A stretch of 64,000 bases of DNA from DATKCT01 sp035513055 (GCA_035513055.1 DATKCT010000069.1:1-64000); one strand, 5' to 3'; counted from the first letter of the stretch, positions 35,248 to 45,637 are shown. Notes: generated by a model not told the origin, from the sequence alone. Numbers and translations are program-made.

Positions 35248-36237
35248 ATGAAAGATCCCATTCGCGTGGCCGTCACTGGTGCGGCTGGTCAGATCGGTTA
35301 TGCATTGCTGTTCCGGATCGCCTCGGGCGGGGTTTTTGGACCGGAGCGCCCGGTGTCGCTGCATCTCTTGGAGATTCCCAAGGCCATGGAGGCGCTGGAA
35401 GGCGTGGTCATGGAGCTGGAAGACTGTGCCTTTCCCTTATTGCGCGAAGTGCGGGCTACGAGCGATGTCGAGGCGGCCTTCGACGGGGTCCATTGGGCGC
35501 TGCTGGTGGGCAGCGTGCCGCGCGGTCCGGGGATGGAACGTAAGGAGTTGCTGGGGATCAACGGGAAGATCTTTACCGGGCAGGGACGGGCGATCCAAGA
35601 GCGTGCGGACTCCGCGGTGCGGGTTTTGGTCGTGGGCAATCCTTGCAACACCAACTGTCTCATTGCCATGCGCAACGCGCCGGACGTGCCGCGGGAGCGG
35701 TGGTTCGCCATGACCAGGCTGGATGAAAACCGGGCCAAATCCCAGTTGGCCGCGAGGGCGGGCGCGACGGTGGGAGAGGTCATGCACATGATCGTATGGG
35801 GGAACCATTCTTCGACGCAATATCCCGACTTCTTCAATGCCCGGATCGGGGGGCGGCGGGCTCCGGAAGTCATTTCGGACCGGGATTGGTTGGAGGGCGA
35901 GTTTATTCAGACCGTGCAGCAGCGCGGGGCGGCGATCATCAAAGCGCGCGGGGCTTCGTCGGCGGCTTCGGCGGCGAACGCGGCCATCGACACAGTGCGG
36001 AGTTTGGAATTTGGGACGCCGGAGGGCGACGCCACGAGCGTGGCGGTCTGTTCGGACGGCAGTTATGACATTGACGCGGGCTTGATCGCGTCGATGCCTG
36101 TGCGGGGGTTTGGCGGCGGAGTTTGGGAAGCCGAGCAGGGGGTGCCGCTCAACGCATTTGGGCGGGAGCGAGTGGATGCCTCGGTGGCGGAGCTGCGGGA
36201 GGAACGGGACGCCGTCGCGGAACTTCTGCCGGATTGA
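35248..36237 (+). CDS. mdh: Malate dehydrogenase
   Basis: A 329-residue cytoplasmic NAD-dependent enzyme interconverting malate and oxaloacetate in the TCA cycle. The nucleotide-binding motif VTGAAGQIGYALLFRIASG is at residues 9-27. The mobile loop SVPRGPGMERKELL carries the substrate arginines. VVGNPCNTNCLIAM, the TRLDENRAKSQLA segment with the Asp-Arg pair, and IVWGNHSSTQYPD with the catalytic His are present. This is the longer MDH type (YlmDH/cytosolic-like, about 328 residues). It starts 33 bp after gmhA without a clear ribosome-binding site. Confidence 0.97.
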   Translation: MKDPIRVAVTGAAGQIGYALLFRIASGGVFGPERPVSLHLLEIPKAMEALEGVVMELEDCAFPLLREVRATSDVEAAFDGVHWALLVGSVPRGPGMERKELLGINGKIFTGQGRAIQERADSAVRVLVVGNPCNTNCLIAMRNAPDVPRERWFAMTRLDENRAKSQLAARAGATVGEVMHMIVWGNHSSTQYPDFFNARIGGRRAPEVISDRDWLEGEFIQTVQQRGAAIIKARGASSAASAANAAIDTVRSLEFGTPEGDATSVAVCSDGSYDIDAGLIASMPVRGFGGGVWEAEQGVPLNAFGRERVDASVAELREERDAVAELLPD

Positions 36238-36517
36238 CCGGCGGATCCCGTTATCTGAGGCCCATCGACGCATGTCGAGGGCAGATTGGGCAGTCGGAGG
36301 GCCGGCGGTTTCGCTGCAGAGCCGGGCCCACTTGGCGCCCTGCCCGTCCGGCGCCGGAGGCGTCACAGCCCGTAGCTGGTGGTGAGCGCAGCGACACCAC
36401 CGGATCACCGGCGGCGGCGCGCGGGGAATGGGGAGAGAGAGGCGCTGGAGATCGGGTTGCGAGGTTGTCCGGGCGGGAGGGGCAGCCCGAGTTTCGAGGA
36501 TAAGAGGATAAGGGTGC
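36238..36517. other. Convergent intergenic region with hairpin
   Basis: This 280-bp gap separates the converging mdh and PfkB genes. The best structure is a perfect 7-bp stem GGTGGTG / CACCACC with a 10-base loop at 36378-36401, possibly a bidirectional terminator although no T-run accompanies it. No gene is supported here; short open frames are Arg/Gly-rich and unconvincing. Confidence 0.4.
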
Positions 36518-37429
36518 TCAGGGAACCGCGGTGTAGCTCCGAAAAAGACGGAGCCGCTCTTCGATGTCGCGTTCGGAGATTTCTTGGAGGCGCCGAGTGC
36601 TGAAGGACTCGCAATTGAAGCTGGCGAGGACGGCGCCGCGGACGACGCCTTGGCAAATGGCGGGCAAATCGATGGGTTCATCCCGCCGGGCCGCGAGGTG
36701 TCCGGCCAGGGCGCCGACGAAAGTGTCGCCGGCGCCGGTCGGATCGGCGACGGCGAGCAATGGAAAGGCGGGGCAGGCGAAGAAGCCATCGCGGGCGAAG
36801 ACGAGGGCGCCGTGTTCGCCCTTTTTCACCACGACGAAGCGGGGACCGCATTCCAGGAGCTGGTGACCGGCGCGGACAGCGCTGTTGGCACCCATGAACT
36901 GTTTGGCTTCGGAATCGTTGATGACCAGGAGGTCGATGCGCTGGAGGAGCTGCTCGAGAGCGGGCCGGCTGACGTCGATCCACAAGTCCATGGTGTCGGC
37001 GATGACGAAGCGGGGATCGCGGCATTGCTGCAGGACGTCCATCTGGGTGACGGGGCTCATATTGGCCAGCAGCACGATGTGGGAGTCTTCTGCGTAGGCA
37101 GCGGGAAGGCGTGGGCGGTAGTCTTCAATGACATTGAGCTGTACCTCCAAGGTTTCGCGGCGGTTGAGATCATCGAAGTACTCGCCGGACCAGCGAAAGG
37201 TTCTGCCGTCGCCGATTTCCACGCCGCTGATGTCGATCCCGAAGGATCTGAGCAGGTCCATGTGTTCGGCGGGGAAATCCGATCCCACGATGCCGAGCAG
37301 CCGGGTGGGGGCGTGGAAACTGGCGCTGATGGCGGCGAAGGAAGCGGAACCGCCGAGGAGATCCCGGTGTTCGGCGACCGGCGTTTTCACGTCGTCAATG
37401 GCGATGGTTCCGGCAACGAGAACAGACAT
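36518..37429 (-). CDS. PfkB family sugar/nucleoside kinase
   Basis: A 303-residue kinase of the PfkB/ribokinase family. The N-terminus has the small-molecule signature LLGGSASFAAISAS. The C-terminal signature is VADPTGAGDTFVGALAGHL with the catalytic Asp at about 235. NDSEAKQFMG and VVVKKGEHGALVF are also conserved. It would phosphorylate a sugar or nucleoside with ATP in the cytoplasm; the substrate cannot be read from the sequence. It begins 10 bp after thiE and is the last gene of the accB-accC-thiE cluster. PfkB family members include the thiamine-pathway HMP kinase relatives, but ThiD itself is not in this branch, so a thiamine role is not claimed. Confidence 0.88.
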   Translation of the reverse strand: MSVLVAGTIAIDDVKTPVAEHRDLLGGSASFAAISASFHAPTRLLGIVGSDFPAEHMDLLRSFGIDISGVEIGDGRTFRWSGEYFDDLNRRETLEVQLNVIEDYRPRLPAAYAEDSHIVLLANMSPVTQMDVLQQCRDPRFVIADTMDLWIDVSRPALEQLLQRIDLLVINDSEAKQFMGANSAVRAGHQLLECGPRFVVVKKGEHGALVFARDGFFACPAFPLLAVADPTGAGDTFVGALAGHLAARRDEPIDLPAICQGVVRGAVLASFNCESFSTRRLQEISERDIEERLRLFRSYTAVP

Positions 37430-37439
37430 GGCGGGCTTG

Positions 37440-38090
37440 TCAGGCTGGAGAGCGGGAGGGGAGGAAGCGATCGAGGACGGCTCGGACCTGGCGCGTCCGG
37501 GCGGGGATATCGGAGGCGCGGAGAAGACCGGAAACGAGAACGACGCGCTGGGCGCCGTGCTGCAGGACGGAAGGGAGGTTGTCCGGTTGAATACCGCCGA
37601 TGCAAAAGACGGGAACGGGCGAGGAAGCGGTGACGGCGGCGATGTCTTCGAGGCCGATGGCTGGGTAGTCCGGTTTGGTGGGCGTGGGGAAGAGGGGGCC
37701 GAAGCCGAGGTAATCCGCTCCTTCCTCGATCGCGGCTGCGGCCTGTTTGGGACTGTGGGTGGACTTTCCGACCAGGAGGGGAGACCCGGCGGCAGCTCGC
37801 GCTTCAGCGACGGGGAGATCGTCCTGTCCGAGGTGGACGCCGTCGGCTCCGCAGCGTCCGGCGAGATGGGGATAATCGTTGATCACGAGGGGGATTCTTG
37901 CTGATCGCGTTAATGGCAGGATGTCCTCGACGAGAGCGGCGATGCTGTCTTCGGGCAGGGTTTTCGCGCGAATCTGAATGATGTCGATGCCGCCCTCGAT
38001 GAGAAAGCGCGCGGTCTGCCCAGCCAGGGCCGGATCGACATACCCGAAGTCGAGGATGCCGTAGAGCCGGCAGTCAGCGAGAGTGCGCAC
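37440..38090 (-). CDS. thiE: Thiamine-phosphate synthase
   Basis: A 216-residue TIM-barrel enzyme joining HMP-pyrophosphate and thiazole phosphate to thiamine phosphate. Conserved elements are QIRAKTL near residue 40, PLVINDYPHLAGRCGADGVHLGQDDL, GKSTHSPKQA, DYLGFGPLFPTPTKPDYPAIGL and FCIGGIQPDNL. The start is GTG 38088-38090, only 4 bp after the accC stop, so the gene is translationally linked to the acetyl-CoA carboxylase genes. No TPP riboswitch is visible upstream, consistent with expression from the acc promoter. Confidence 0.93.
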   Translation of the reverse strand: MRTLADCRLYGILDFGYVDPALAGQTARFLIEGGIDIIQIRAKTLPEDSIAALVEDILPLTRSARIPLVINDYPHLAGRCGADGVHLGQDDLPVAEARAAAGSPLLVGKSTHSPKQAAAAIEEGADYLGFGPLFPTPTKPDYPAIGLEDIAAVTASSPVPVFCIGGIQPDNLPSVLQHGAQRVVLVSGLLRASDIPARTRQVRAVLDRFLPSRSPA

Positions 38091-38094
38091 GGCG

Positions 38095-39450
<1,356 letters not shown>

Positions 39451-39459
39451 GCCCGCGGC

Positions 39460-39936
39460 CTACCTGGGATTGACGAGGAAGAGCGGTTGCCCATATTGAA
39501 CGGGGCTTCCATCGTCGACGAGAATCTTCTCGATGCGTCCGCTCACGTCGGCCTTGATTTCGTTCATCACTTTCATGGCTTCGATGATGCAGACGGTGGC
39601 GCCCTTTTCGATTTCGCTGCCGACGTCGACGAAGGGACCGGAGTCCGGCGCCGGAGAGCGATAGAGGGTGCCGACCATAGGGGAAGTGATTTCCTCCCAA
39701 GCCGTTTCGGTGGCATGATCGTCCGGTTCCTCCGCCGGAGCTGGGGGCGGTGTTTTGGACGAGCCGTGCAGCGGGAACTCTGCGGCGCCGGCGGCAGAAC
39801 GGAGCAGGGGCAGAAGTTCTTCCAGATCGGCGCCTTTGCGCAGCTTGAGACTGAAGCCTTCCTTCTGCAGATGGAACAGCGACAGGTTGTGCCTGTTCAT
39901 CAATTCCACGATCTGGCGGATTTCCTTCAGTTCCAC
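39460..39936 (-). CDS. accB: Acetyl-CoA carboxylase biotin carboxyl carrier protein
   Basis: A 158-residue protein. The N-terminal helix-rich part (LKEIRQIVELMNRHNLSLFHL) and a Pro/Ala hinge (about 55-75) precede the biotinyl domain. The domain contains SPMVGTLYRSPAPDS and the biotinylation site EAMKVMNEI with K122. It carries carboxybiotin between AccC and the transferase. The frame begins with GTG at 39934-39936, 100 bp after the preceding small gene; that spacer contains a GGCGC-rich hairpin near 40006-40019. Confidence 0.96.
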   Translation of the reverse strand: MELKEIRQIVELMNRHNLSLFHLQKEGFSLKLRKGADLEELLPLLRSAAGAAEFPLHGSSKTPPPAPAEEPDDHATETAWEEITSPMVGTLYRSPAPDSGPFVDVGSEIEKGATVCIIEAMKVMNEIKADVSGRIEKILVDDGSPVQYGQPLFLVNPR

Positions 39937-40036
39937 GGCGGTGACTGCGGCGGGCGGTTGGAGGTATCCTTAGTTGGCCTGAGGGGCGGAGGAAAGCCTC
40001 TTTTTCGGCGCTGGCGCCGGTGTGGGCGAAACCGGG

Positions 40037-40402
40037 TCAAGCCCGGCGGGCGTTCCTGCCTTCTTCGATGAGTTCCCAGAACACTTTGGACCGGCTGAGG
40101 GCTTCGTCTTCCGTCATGGGCAACGCCGTGCGGTAGAGGAAATCCTGGAGAGTATTGCGATGGAGGACCCGGTGCACCAAGGCGCCTTCTGTTGTGATTT
40201 GAAAATAGATCCGGAGTTCGTTGGCGCGGTAGCGATGGAGCCGCAAGCCGTCGCGTTCGATCGATCCAAAATGTTCTGAGCCGGCTCCTTTTTCGAGGTC
40301 TTCGGGCGAGAGCTGGAACTCGTTGAGAATCTCCAACTGCTGTTCGATGGGCAGTTGCGACATTTCCGCGGCGCTGATTTCGTTGAAGATGATCTGCAGC
40401 AC
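40037..40402 (-). CDS. Small conserved-looking protein, possible RelE-like fold
   Basis: A 121-residue protein. The best start is GTG 40400-40402, 11 bp after the alr stop, giving MLQIIFNEISAAEMSQLP; upstream in-frame codons are Pro/Arg-rich and overlap alr. The central segment (SIERDGLRLHRYRANELRIYF, then GALVHRVLHRNTLQDFL) has the short beta-hairpin rhythm of RelE/ParE-like toxins, but no partner antitoxin gene is adjacent and the position between alr and accB is housekeeping-like. It may be a conserved regulator of the acc genes or a stand-alone fold relative. Function unknown. Confidence 0.6.
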   Translation of the reverse strand: MLQIIFNEISAAEMSQLPIEQQLEILNEFQLSPEDLEKGAGSEHFGSIERDGLRLHRYRANELRIYFQITTEGALVHRVLHRNTLQDFLYRTALPMTEDEALSRSKVFWELIEEGRNARRA

Positions 40403-40413
40403 GGGCGAGGAGC

Positions 40414-41595
40414 CTACCTCTGGAGTGGAGGCTGGCCAAGGAATTCTCCCTGCTCTCTGGGGATTCGGGGCGGCCGGGCGGTGAGACGGGTGAGAATTTC
40501 CCAAGAAATGGTTCCGGCGCGGAAGGCGATTTCCTCAACCGGGCAAGACGCCTGTCCTTGGCAGCCGAAGAGAATGGCTTCGTCGCCGGGACGGGGCTCC
40601 GGGCGGAGGCTGGAGACATCGACGACGATTTGATCCATGGTCACGCGGCCGAGCAGGGGACAGCGGACTCCTCCGATGAGGATCTCGGCTCCCGAGGAGG
40701 AGAGCTGACGGGGATAGCCATCGGCGTAGCCCACTCCCAGGGTGGCGACGCGCACAGGGCGCGAGGCGATCCAGGTGCGTCCGTAGCTGACGCCGTGGCC
40801 GGCTGGAAGGCTGCGCACCAGGGTGACCCGGGTGTGGAAGCTCATCACCGGTTCCAGCCCGGGTTCGGGCTTCGATCCCGGCGAGACACCGTAGAGCAGG
40901 AGGCCCGGGCGCACGAGCTGGACGCCTCTGGGAGGGAACAGGAGAAGAGCAGCGCTGTTGTGCAGGTGTAGGGAGACGGGGTGAGGGAGGATTTCCAGCG
41001 CGGCGCGAAACAGCCCGTCGGCGCGCCGGATCTGCGCGTGGGTGAAGGGCTCGTCCTCGGCGGCGCTGGGCAAATGCGTGGCGAGGCCGGCGACCCGGAG
41101 CTGCGGATGGCGGCTGGCGCTTTCGACGGCCGAGAGGAACTCGCTTTCCAAGAACCCGATGCGGCCCATGCCGGTATCGGCGACGAGGTGAACGGCGACA
41201 GGCCGGCCGAACTCTCTTCCGAGAAGGGCGCAGGCCTGGATTTCCTCGAGGGAGGACACGCTGAGATGCCAGCCATGGGCGGCTGCGGCTTGGCGTTCGC
41301 CGGGGAGCGAGGATCCGAGGAGGAAAAGATCGGGATGAGGTCCACCGGGCGTTTGGGAGAGGATGGCTTCGACCCGGGCCGCCTCGAGGGCGCTGGCCAC
41401 CGCGAAGTAGCGGGCGAAGGGAGCGAGAACGGGGACGACATGTTCCAGGCCGTGTCCGTAGGCATCGCCTTTGACCACGGCCATGAGTTCGGCTCCTTCA
41501 GCGCGGGCCAGAGCGATCCGGGCGTTGTGGCGGAGAGCGTCGAGGTTGATCTCGGCCCAACTGCGGGGAGGGATGGCTGGAGGTTCAGGGGACAT
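40414..41595 (-). CDS. alr: Alanine racemase
   Basis: A 393-residue PLP enzyme converting L- to D-alanine for peptidoglycan. The PLP-binding lysine is K42 in VVKGDAYGHG. RVTLVRSLPAGHGVSYGRTW carries the catalytic Tyr region, and RVATLGVGYADGYPR is the family signature. I choose ATG 41593-41595 (MSPEPPAIPPRSWAEINLDA); an in-frame upstream start would add 24 residues of Arg/Phe-rich sequence. The length is in the normal range (360-390). A tRNA-Asn gene lies on the opposite strand about 105 bp upstream. Confidence 0.96.
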   Translation of the reverse strand: MSPEPPAIPPRSWAEINLDALRHNARIALARAEGAELMAVVKGDAYGHGLEHVVPVLAPFARYFAVASALEAARVEAILSQTPGGPHPDLFLLGSSLPGERQAAAAHGWHLSVSSLEEIQACALLGREFGRPVAVHLVADTGMGRIGFLESEFLSAVESASRHPQLRVAGLATHLPSAAEDEPFTHAQIRRADGLFRAALEILPHPVSLHLHNSAALLLFPPRGVQLVRPGLLLYGVSPGSKPEPGLEPVMSFHTRVTLVRSLPAGHGVSYGRTWIASRPVRVATLGVGYADGYPRQLSSSGAEILIGGVRCPLLGRVTMDQIVVDVSSLRPEPRPGDEAILFGCQGQASCPVEEIAFRAGTISWEILTRLTARPPRIPREQGEFLGQPPLQR

Positions 41596-41700
41596 AGAAC
41601 GCCGGCGAGGAGCAGACGAGAACGGGGCGCGCTGGGGGAAGTTGGCGGGGAAAAAACGTCTTGCCAATGCCGGAAGCGGAGGCCAACTGTTTCGGCGCGA

Positions 41701-41772
41701 TCCGGCGTAGCTCAGCGGTAGAGCGGGTGGCTGTTAACCACTAGGTCGTAGGTTCGAACCCTACCGCCGGAG
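41701..41772 (+). tRNA. tRNA-Asn (anticodon GTT)
   Basis: A complete cloverleaf is visible. The acceptor stem is TCCGGCG / CGCCGGA with discriminator G. The D-arm is GCTC-AGCGGTA-GAGC. The anticodon stem is GGTGG / CCACT with loop CTGTTAA, placing GTT at 41733-41735. The T-arm is GTAGG-TTCGAAC-CCTAC. CCA is not encoded. It precedes purH by 114 bp on the same strand. Confidence 0.97.
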
Positions 41773-41886
41773 CTTCAAATGGGGCATCAGGGGGCATCAG
41801 ACAGCAACAGGCAGTGGCGCGGGTTCCGGGCGAGCGTTTCCGCCGCCGCTTGACGGGGCCTCAGGCAGGAGGTTTAGATCGCCCCC

Positions 41887-43440
41887 ATGAAAATCTCGCG
41901 CGCGCTGTTGTCGGTATCGGACAAGACCGGTGTGGCGCTGTTCGCGGCAAAGCTGAGCGCCTTGGGCGTCGAGTTGCTCTCCACCGGCGGCACGGCGCGC
42001 GTGTTGCGCGACGCAGGCCTGGCGGTGCGGGATGTTTCCGACTACACGGGATTCCCGGAACTGTTTGGCGGACGCGTCAAAACGTTGCATCCCATGATTC
42101 ATGGGGGTCTGCTCTATCGCCGCGACGAGGCGGGCGACGTTCGAGACGCGGCGGAACACGGCATCGGTCCGATCGATCTCTTGGTGGTCAATCTGTATCC
42201 ATTCGAGGCGACGACTGCGGATGGGGAAGCCACTCTGGAGGAAGCGGTTGAAGAAATCGACATCGGCGGACCGGCCTTGCTGCGAGCGGCCGCGAAGAAC
42301 CACACTGCGGTTACTGTGTTGACGGATCCGGCGGATTATGCGGCGGTGTTGGCGGAGATCGAAGAAAGCGGCGCGACGAGTCTGGATACGCGGCGGCGGC
42401 TTGCGAGCAAGGTGTATCTACGCACAGCGGCCTATGACGCGGCAATCGGAGCGTATTTGGAGAGGGCGCAAGGCGGCGAGGCGGGATTGCTCTTGTCGCG
42501 GCCCTTCGAGCAGCGATTGCGCTATGGGGACAATCCGCACCAGAAGGCGGCGCTGTATGGGCGTTTTTCTGAATGCTTCCGGCAGTTGCAAGGGAAGGAG
42601 CTTTCCTACACGAACGTGCTCGACATCGCCTCTGCGGCCGAGTTGATCGGCGATTTCGACGAGCCCACAGTGGGCATCCTGAAACACACCAATCCGTGTG
42701 GAGTGGGTTCCGACGCGGATTTGGGAGCGGCATGGGACAAAGCTTTCGCCACCGACCGTCAAGCTCCGTTTGGCGGAGTGATTGTGTGCAACCGCCCTGT
42801 CGACCGTATGTTGGCGGATCGCATCGGCGATATTTTTGTGGACATCATCATAGCCCCCGGATTTGAGGAGCCGGCGCGAGAGCGGTTTCGGAAGAAGAAG
42901 AATGTCCGGATGATGGAGTTGCGGCCGGAGGCGTTGGCGGCGATTGCGGCGGACGCGGTGATCCGGTCCGTGCCGGGAGGGATTTTGGTGATGGATGGAG
43001 ACGCCCGGGCCTTGGGGCTTGATGAATGGGAGGATGCCCGGCGCCTTGGTGAAGCTGTCAGGACAAAGAGGGTTCCGAGCGCCGAGGAATGGGCGGCGAT
43101 GCGTTTTGGATGGAGGGTGGTCAGGCAGGTCAAGTCCAATGCCGTAGTCTTTGCCGCGGCGGACCGGACGTTGGGCATTGGCGCGGGTCAAATGTCCCGC
43201 GTGGACGCCTGCCAGATCGCGGTTTGGAAAGCGGGAGAGGCAGGGTTGGATTTGCGGGGCTCGGCGGTGGCCAGCGACGCCATGTTTCCTTTTGCTGACG
43301 GTCTGATTGCTGCGGCGGAAGCGGGGGCGACGGCGGCGATTCAGCCAGGGGGATCCCTGCGCGACGCGGAAGTGATTGCGGCGGCGGACACGCGGAATCT
43401 GGCTATGGTTTTCACAGGCTTTCGTCACTTTCGGCATTGA
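41887..43440 (+). CDS. purH: Bifunctional AICAR transformylase / IMP cyclohydrolase
   Basis: A 517-residue enzyme for the last two steps of IMP synthesis. The N-terminal cyclohydrolase half shows LLSTGGTARVLRDAGL, GRVKTLHPMIHGGLLYRR and IDIGGPALLRAAAKN. The transformylase half shows LRYGDNPHQKAALYG, LKHTNPCGVG, the catalytic KSNAVVFA and GAGQMSRVDA, and DAMFPFADGL. It ends FTGFRHFRH, the normal C-terminus. An AGGAGG box lies 14 bp before the ATG. pdxJ follows after 18 bp. Confidence 0.98.
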   Translation: MKISRALLSVSDKTGVALFAAKLSALGVELLSTGGTARVLRDAGLAVRDVSDYTGFPELFGGRVKTLHPMIHGGLLYRRDEAGDVRDAAEHGIGPIDLLVVNLYPFEATTADGEATLEEAVEEIDIGGPALLRAAAKNHTAVTVLTDPADYAAVLAEIEESGATSLDTRRRLASKVYLRTAAYDAAIGAYLERAQGGEAGLLLSRPFEQRLRYGDNPHQKAALYGRFSECFRQLQGKELSYTNVLDIASAAELIGDFDEPTVGILKHTNPCGVGSDADLGAAWDKAFATDRQAPFGGVIVCNRPVDRMLADRIGDIFVDIIIAPGFEEPARERFRKKKNVRMMELRPEALAAIAADAVIRSVPGGILVMDGDARALGLDEWEDARRLGEAVRTKRVPSAEEWAAMRFGWRVVRQVKSNAVVFAAADRTLGIGAGQMSRVDACQIAVWKAGEAGLDLRGSAVASDAMFPFADGLIAAAEAGATAAIQPGGSLRDAEVIAAADTRNLAMVFTGFRHFRH

Positions 43441-43458
43441 CCAGAGAGGAGAAACGGC

Positions 43459-44208
43459 ATGGGACTCAAGTTGGGCGTCAACATCGATCACGTGGCCACG
43501 CTGCGGCAGGCGCGCTATGCCTTGATGCCGGACTGGCCGGGGTCCGAGCCAGCGTTGCTAGAAGCCGCCCAGGCGGCGTTGCGCGGCGGAGCGGACTCCA
43601 TCACGATCCACTTGCGGGAAGACCGCCGGCATATCCAAGACCGGGACGTTGAGGAGATCCGGGAGGGCGTGACCTGTCCGCTCAACTTGGAGATGGGAAA
43701 CACCGAAGAGATTCTTGAGATCGCCTTGCGATGGAAACCGGATTTTGTCTGTCTGGTTCCGGAGAATCGCGCTGAAGTCACGACGGAAGGCGGGTTGGAC
43801 GTGGCGGGTCAGGCTGAGGAACTGCGTCCGGCGGTGGCGCGACTGCGGGAGCGCGGGATCTTGGTTAGCTTGTTTATCGATCCGGAGATCGAGCAGGTCA
43901 GGGTGAGCCGGGAGATTGGGGGAGACATGGTGGAGTTGCACACCGGAGCGTATGCGCAGGCGGCCGCGGCGTCTCAGGAGACGGAGATCAGCCGCCTGCG
44001 AGGGGCGGCGATCGAGGCGCAAGCCGCAGGACTGCAAGTCAACGCCGGGCACGGCATCACCATGCAGAACGTGCGAGGTCTTTTTTCCGTGCCGCATCTT
44101 GTGGAATTCAATATTGGACATCATCTCGTGTCGCGGGCGCTGTTCATTGGATTGGAGCAGGCGGTGCGGGAGATGATCGAGGCGATGCGGGAGTATTCGG
44201 GCAGTTGA
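43459..44208 (+). CDS. pdxJ: Pyridoxine 5'-phosphate synthase
   Basis: A 249-residue TIM-barrel enzyme condensing 1-deoxyxylulose 5-phosphate with 3-amino-2-oxopropyl phosphate. The signature KLGVNIDHVATLRQAR opens the protein. ITIHLREDRRHIQDRDV, NLEMGNTEEIL, VPENRAEVTTEGGLDV, ELHTGAYA and VNAGHGITMQNV follow. A GAGGAG ribosome-binding site lies just before the ATG. The stop codon overlaps the TTG start of the next gene, implying coupling. Confidence 0.97.
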   Translation: MGLKLGVNIDHVATLRQARYALMPDWPGSEPALLEAAQAALRGGADSITIHLREDRRHIQDRDVEEIREGVTCPLNLEMGNTEEILEIALRWKPDFVCLVPENRAEVTTEGGLDVAGQAEELRPAVARLRERGILVSLFIDPEIEQVRVSREIGGDMVELHTGAYAQAAAASQETEISRLRGAAIEAQAAGLQVNAGHGITMQNVRGLFSVPHLVEFNIGHHLVSRALFIGLEQAVREMIEAMREYSGS

Positions 44209-45635
44209 CCGCAAGAACTCAACATGGGTATTCGGATGTGGCGCGAGTAGTGATTCTCGATGTCGTCGCCTTGACGCCGCGCGTGTTGGAGCGGGCTCCG
44301 CGCTTGCGGAGTTTCGCGGCCGAACACGGCGTCCGGCGGATCCGGCCGGTATTTCCGGCGGTGACTTGCAGCGCTCAGGCAACCTGGCTCACGGGCCTGC
44401 GGCCGCGCGACCACGGGATCGTGGGCAACGGATGGTATGATCGCGACTTGGCCGAGCCGATGTTTTGGAAGCAATCGAACCGGCTGGTGCATGGTGAGAA
44501 GCTTTGGGAAACGATGCGGCGCGAGCGCCCGGGCTACACCTGCGCCAAGCTGTTCTGGTGGTACAACATGTATTCCAGCGCGAACTGGTCGGCGACGCCA
44601 CGGCCGATGTATCCAGCAGACGGGCGGAAGGTGTTCGACATTTACACGTGGCCGCCGGAGTTGCACACCGGGTTGGTCAAAGAACTGGGTCCGTTTCCGT
44701 TCCCGGCTTTTTGGGGGCCCGCCGCGGGGATCGCCTCTTCGGAATGGATAGCGGCCGTCGCGCGCTGGGTCGAGGATCGGCATCATCCGGATCTTTCGTT
44801 GGTCTATCTTCCGCATCTCGATTACGAGATGCAGCGCAGCGGCCCGGAGGGACCCGCCATTGGAGCTGAGATCGCCGCCATAGACGGATTGGTGGGCGGG
44901 CTGCTGGACTTTTACTGCGAGCGAGGGGTGACGCCCGTGCTGCTTTCGGAGTATGGGATCGAGTCCGTGGAACGTCCGGTGCACTTGAATCGCGTCTTCC
45001 GGGCTCAGGGCTGGCTCGCGGTGCGGGAAGAGTTAGGCCGGGAGCGCCTCGATTGTGGAGCGAGCCGGGCCTTCGCTCTCGCGGATCATCAAGCAGCTCA
45101 TATTTATGTGCGCGATCCGGATCTGCGGGAGGAAGTGCGGGAGTGTTGTGCGGCTGTGGAGGGCGTTGCGGAAGTGTTGGATGAGGAAGGGAAGCGCGCT
45201 TGTGGATTGGACCATCCGCGGTCCGGCGATCTTGTTGCGGTGGCGGAGGCGGGGAGCTGGTTTACCTACTACTTCTGGGAAGAGGCCGCCCGGGCCCCTG
45301 ATTTCGCCCGGACGGTGGATATACACAGGAAACCCGGTTACGACCCTGTGGAACTCTTTCTCGATCCGGCCCTGTGTTGTCCGAGACTGCGGATTGGCTG
45401 GCAGTTGGCGCGAAAGAAAATGGGGTTTCGCAGTTTGATGGAAGTCATCCCGCTGGACGCGGGTCTGGTTAGGGGTTCGCACGGCCGGATTCCGGAAGAC
45501 TCGCGGGACTGGCCGGTCCTTGTGGGAGGCCCCGCCGGGGATGGAACCGGGGATTTGGAGTCTTGGGAAGTGCGGGACCTGCTTTTGGCGGCGATCCGCG
45601 GAACCCAGCATGCTCCTTCGTCCTCAGGAGGCTGA
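44205..45635 (+). CDS. Type I phosphodiesterase/nucleotide pyrophosphatase family protein
   Basis: A 476-residue member of the alkaline-phosphatase superfamily. The expected layout is present: VVILDVVALTP with the first metal Asp; FPAVTCSAQATWLTGLRPRDHGIVGNGW, where the Thr of VTC is the presumed nucleophile; YLPHLDYEMQRSGP with second-metal Asp and His; and LLSEYGIESV where most relatives have S-D-H-G. The D-H to E-Y change suggests a distinct subfamily. The TTG at 44205 shares bases with the pdxJ stop; a GTG at 44238 is an alternative. No signal peptide is seen, so it is probably cytoplasmic. It converges on the L,D-transpeptidase gene with only 2 bp between stops. Confidence 0.8.
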   Translation: MTARTQHGYSDVARVVILDVVALTPRVLERAPRLRSFAAEHGVRRIRPVFPAVTCSAQATWLTGLRPRDHGIVGNGWYDRDLAEPMFWKQSNRLVHGEKLWETMRRERPGYTCAKLFWWYNMYSSANWSATPRPMYPADGRKVFDIYTWPPELHTGLVKELGPFPFPAFWGPAAGIASSEWIAAVARWVEDRHHPDLSLVYLPHLDYEMQRSGPEGPAIGAEIAAIDGLVGGLLDFYCERGVTPVLLSEYGIESVERPVHLNRVFRAQGWLAVREELGRERLDCGASRAFALADHQAAHIYVRDPDLREEVRECCAAVEGVAEVLDEEGKRACGLDHPRSGDLVAVAEAGSWFTYYFWEEAARAPDFARTVDIHRKPGYDPVELFLDPALCCPRLRIGWQLARKKMGFRSLMEVIPLDAGLVRGSHGRIPEDSRDWPVLVGGPAGDGTGDLESWEVRDLLLAAIRGTQHAPSSSGG

Positions 45636-45637
45636 AC

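Noticed and set aside
40006..40019. GGCGC-rich hairpin before accB as a terminator
   Set aside because: The T-run lies on the wrong side for minus-strand transcripts; the structure is short and probably incidental.
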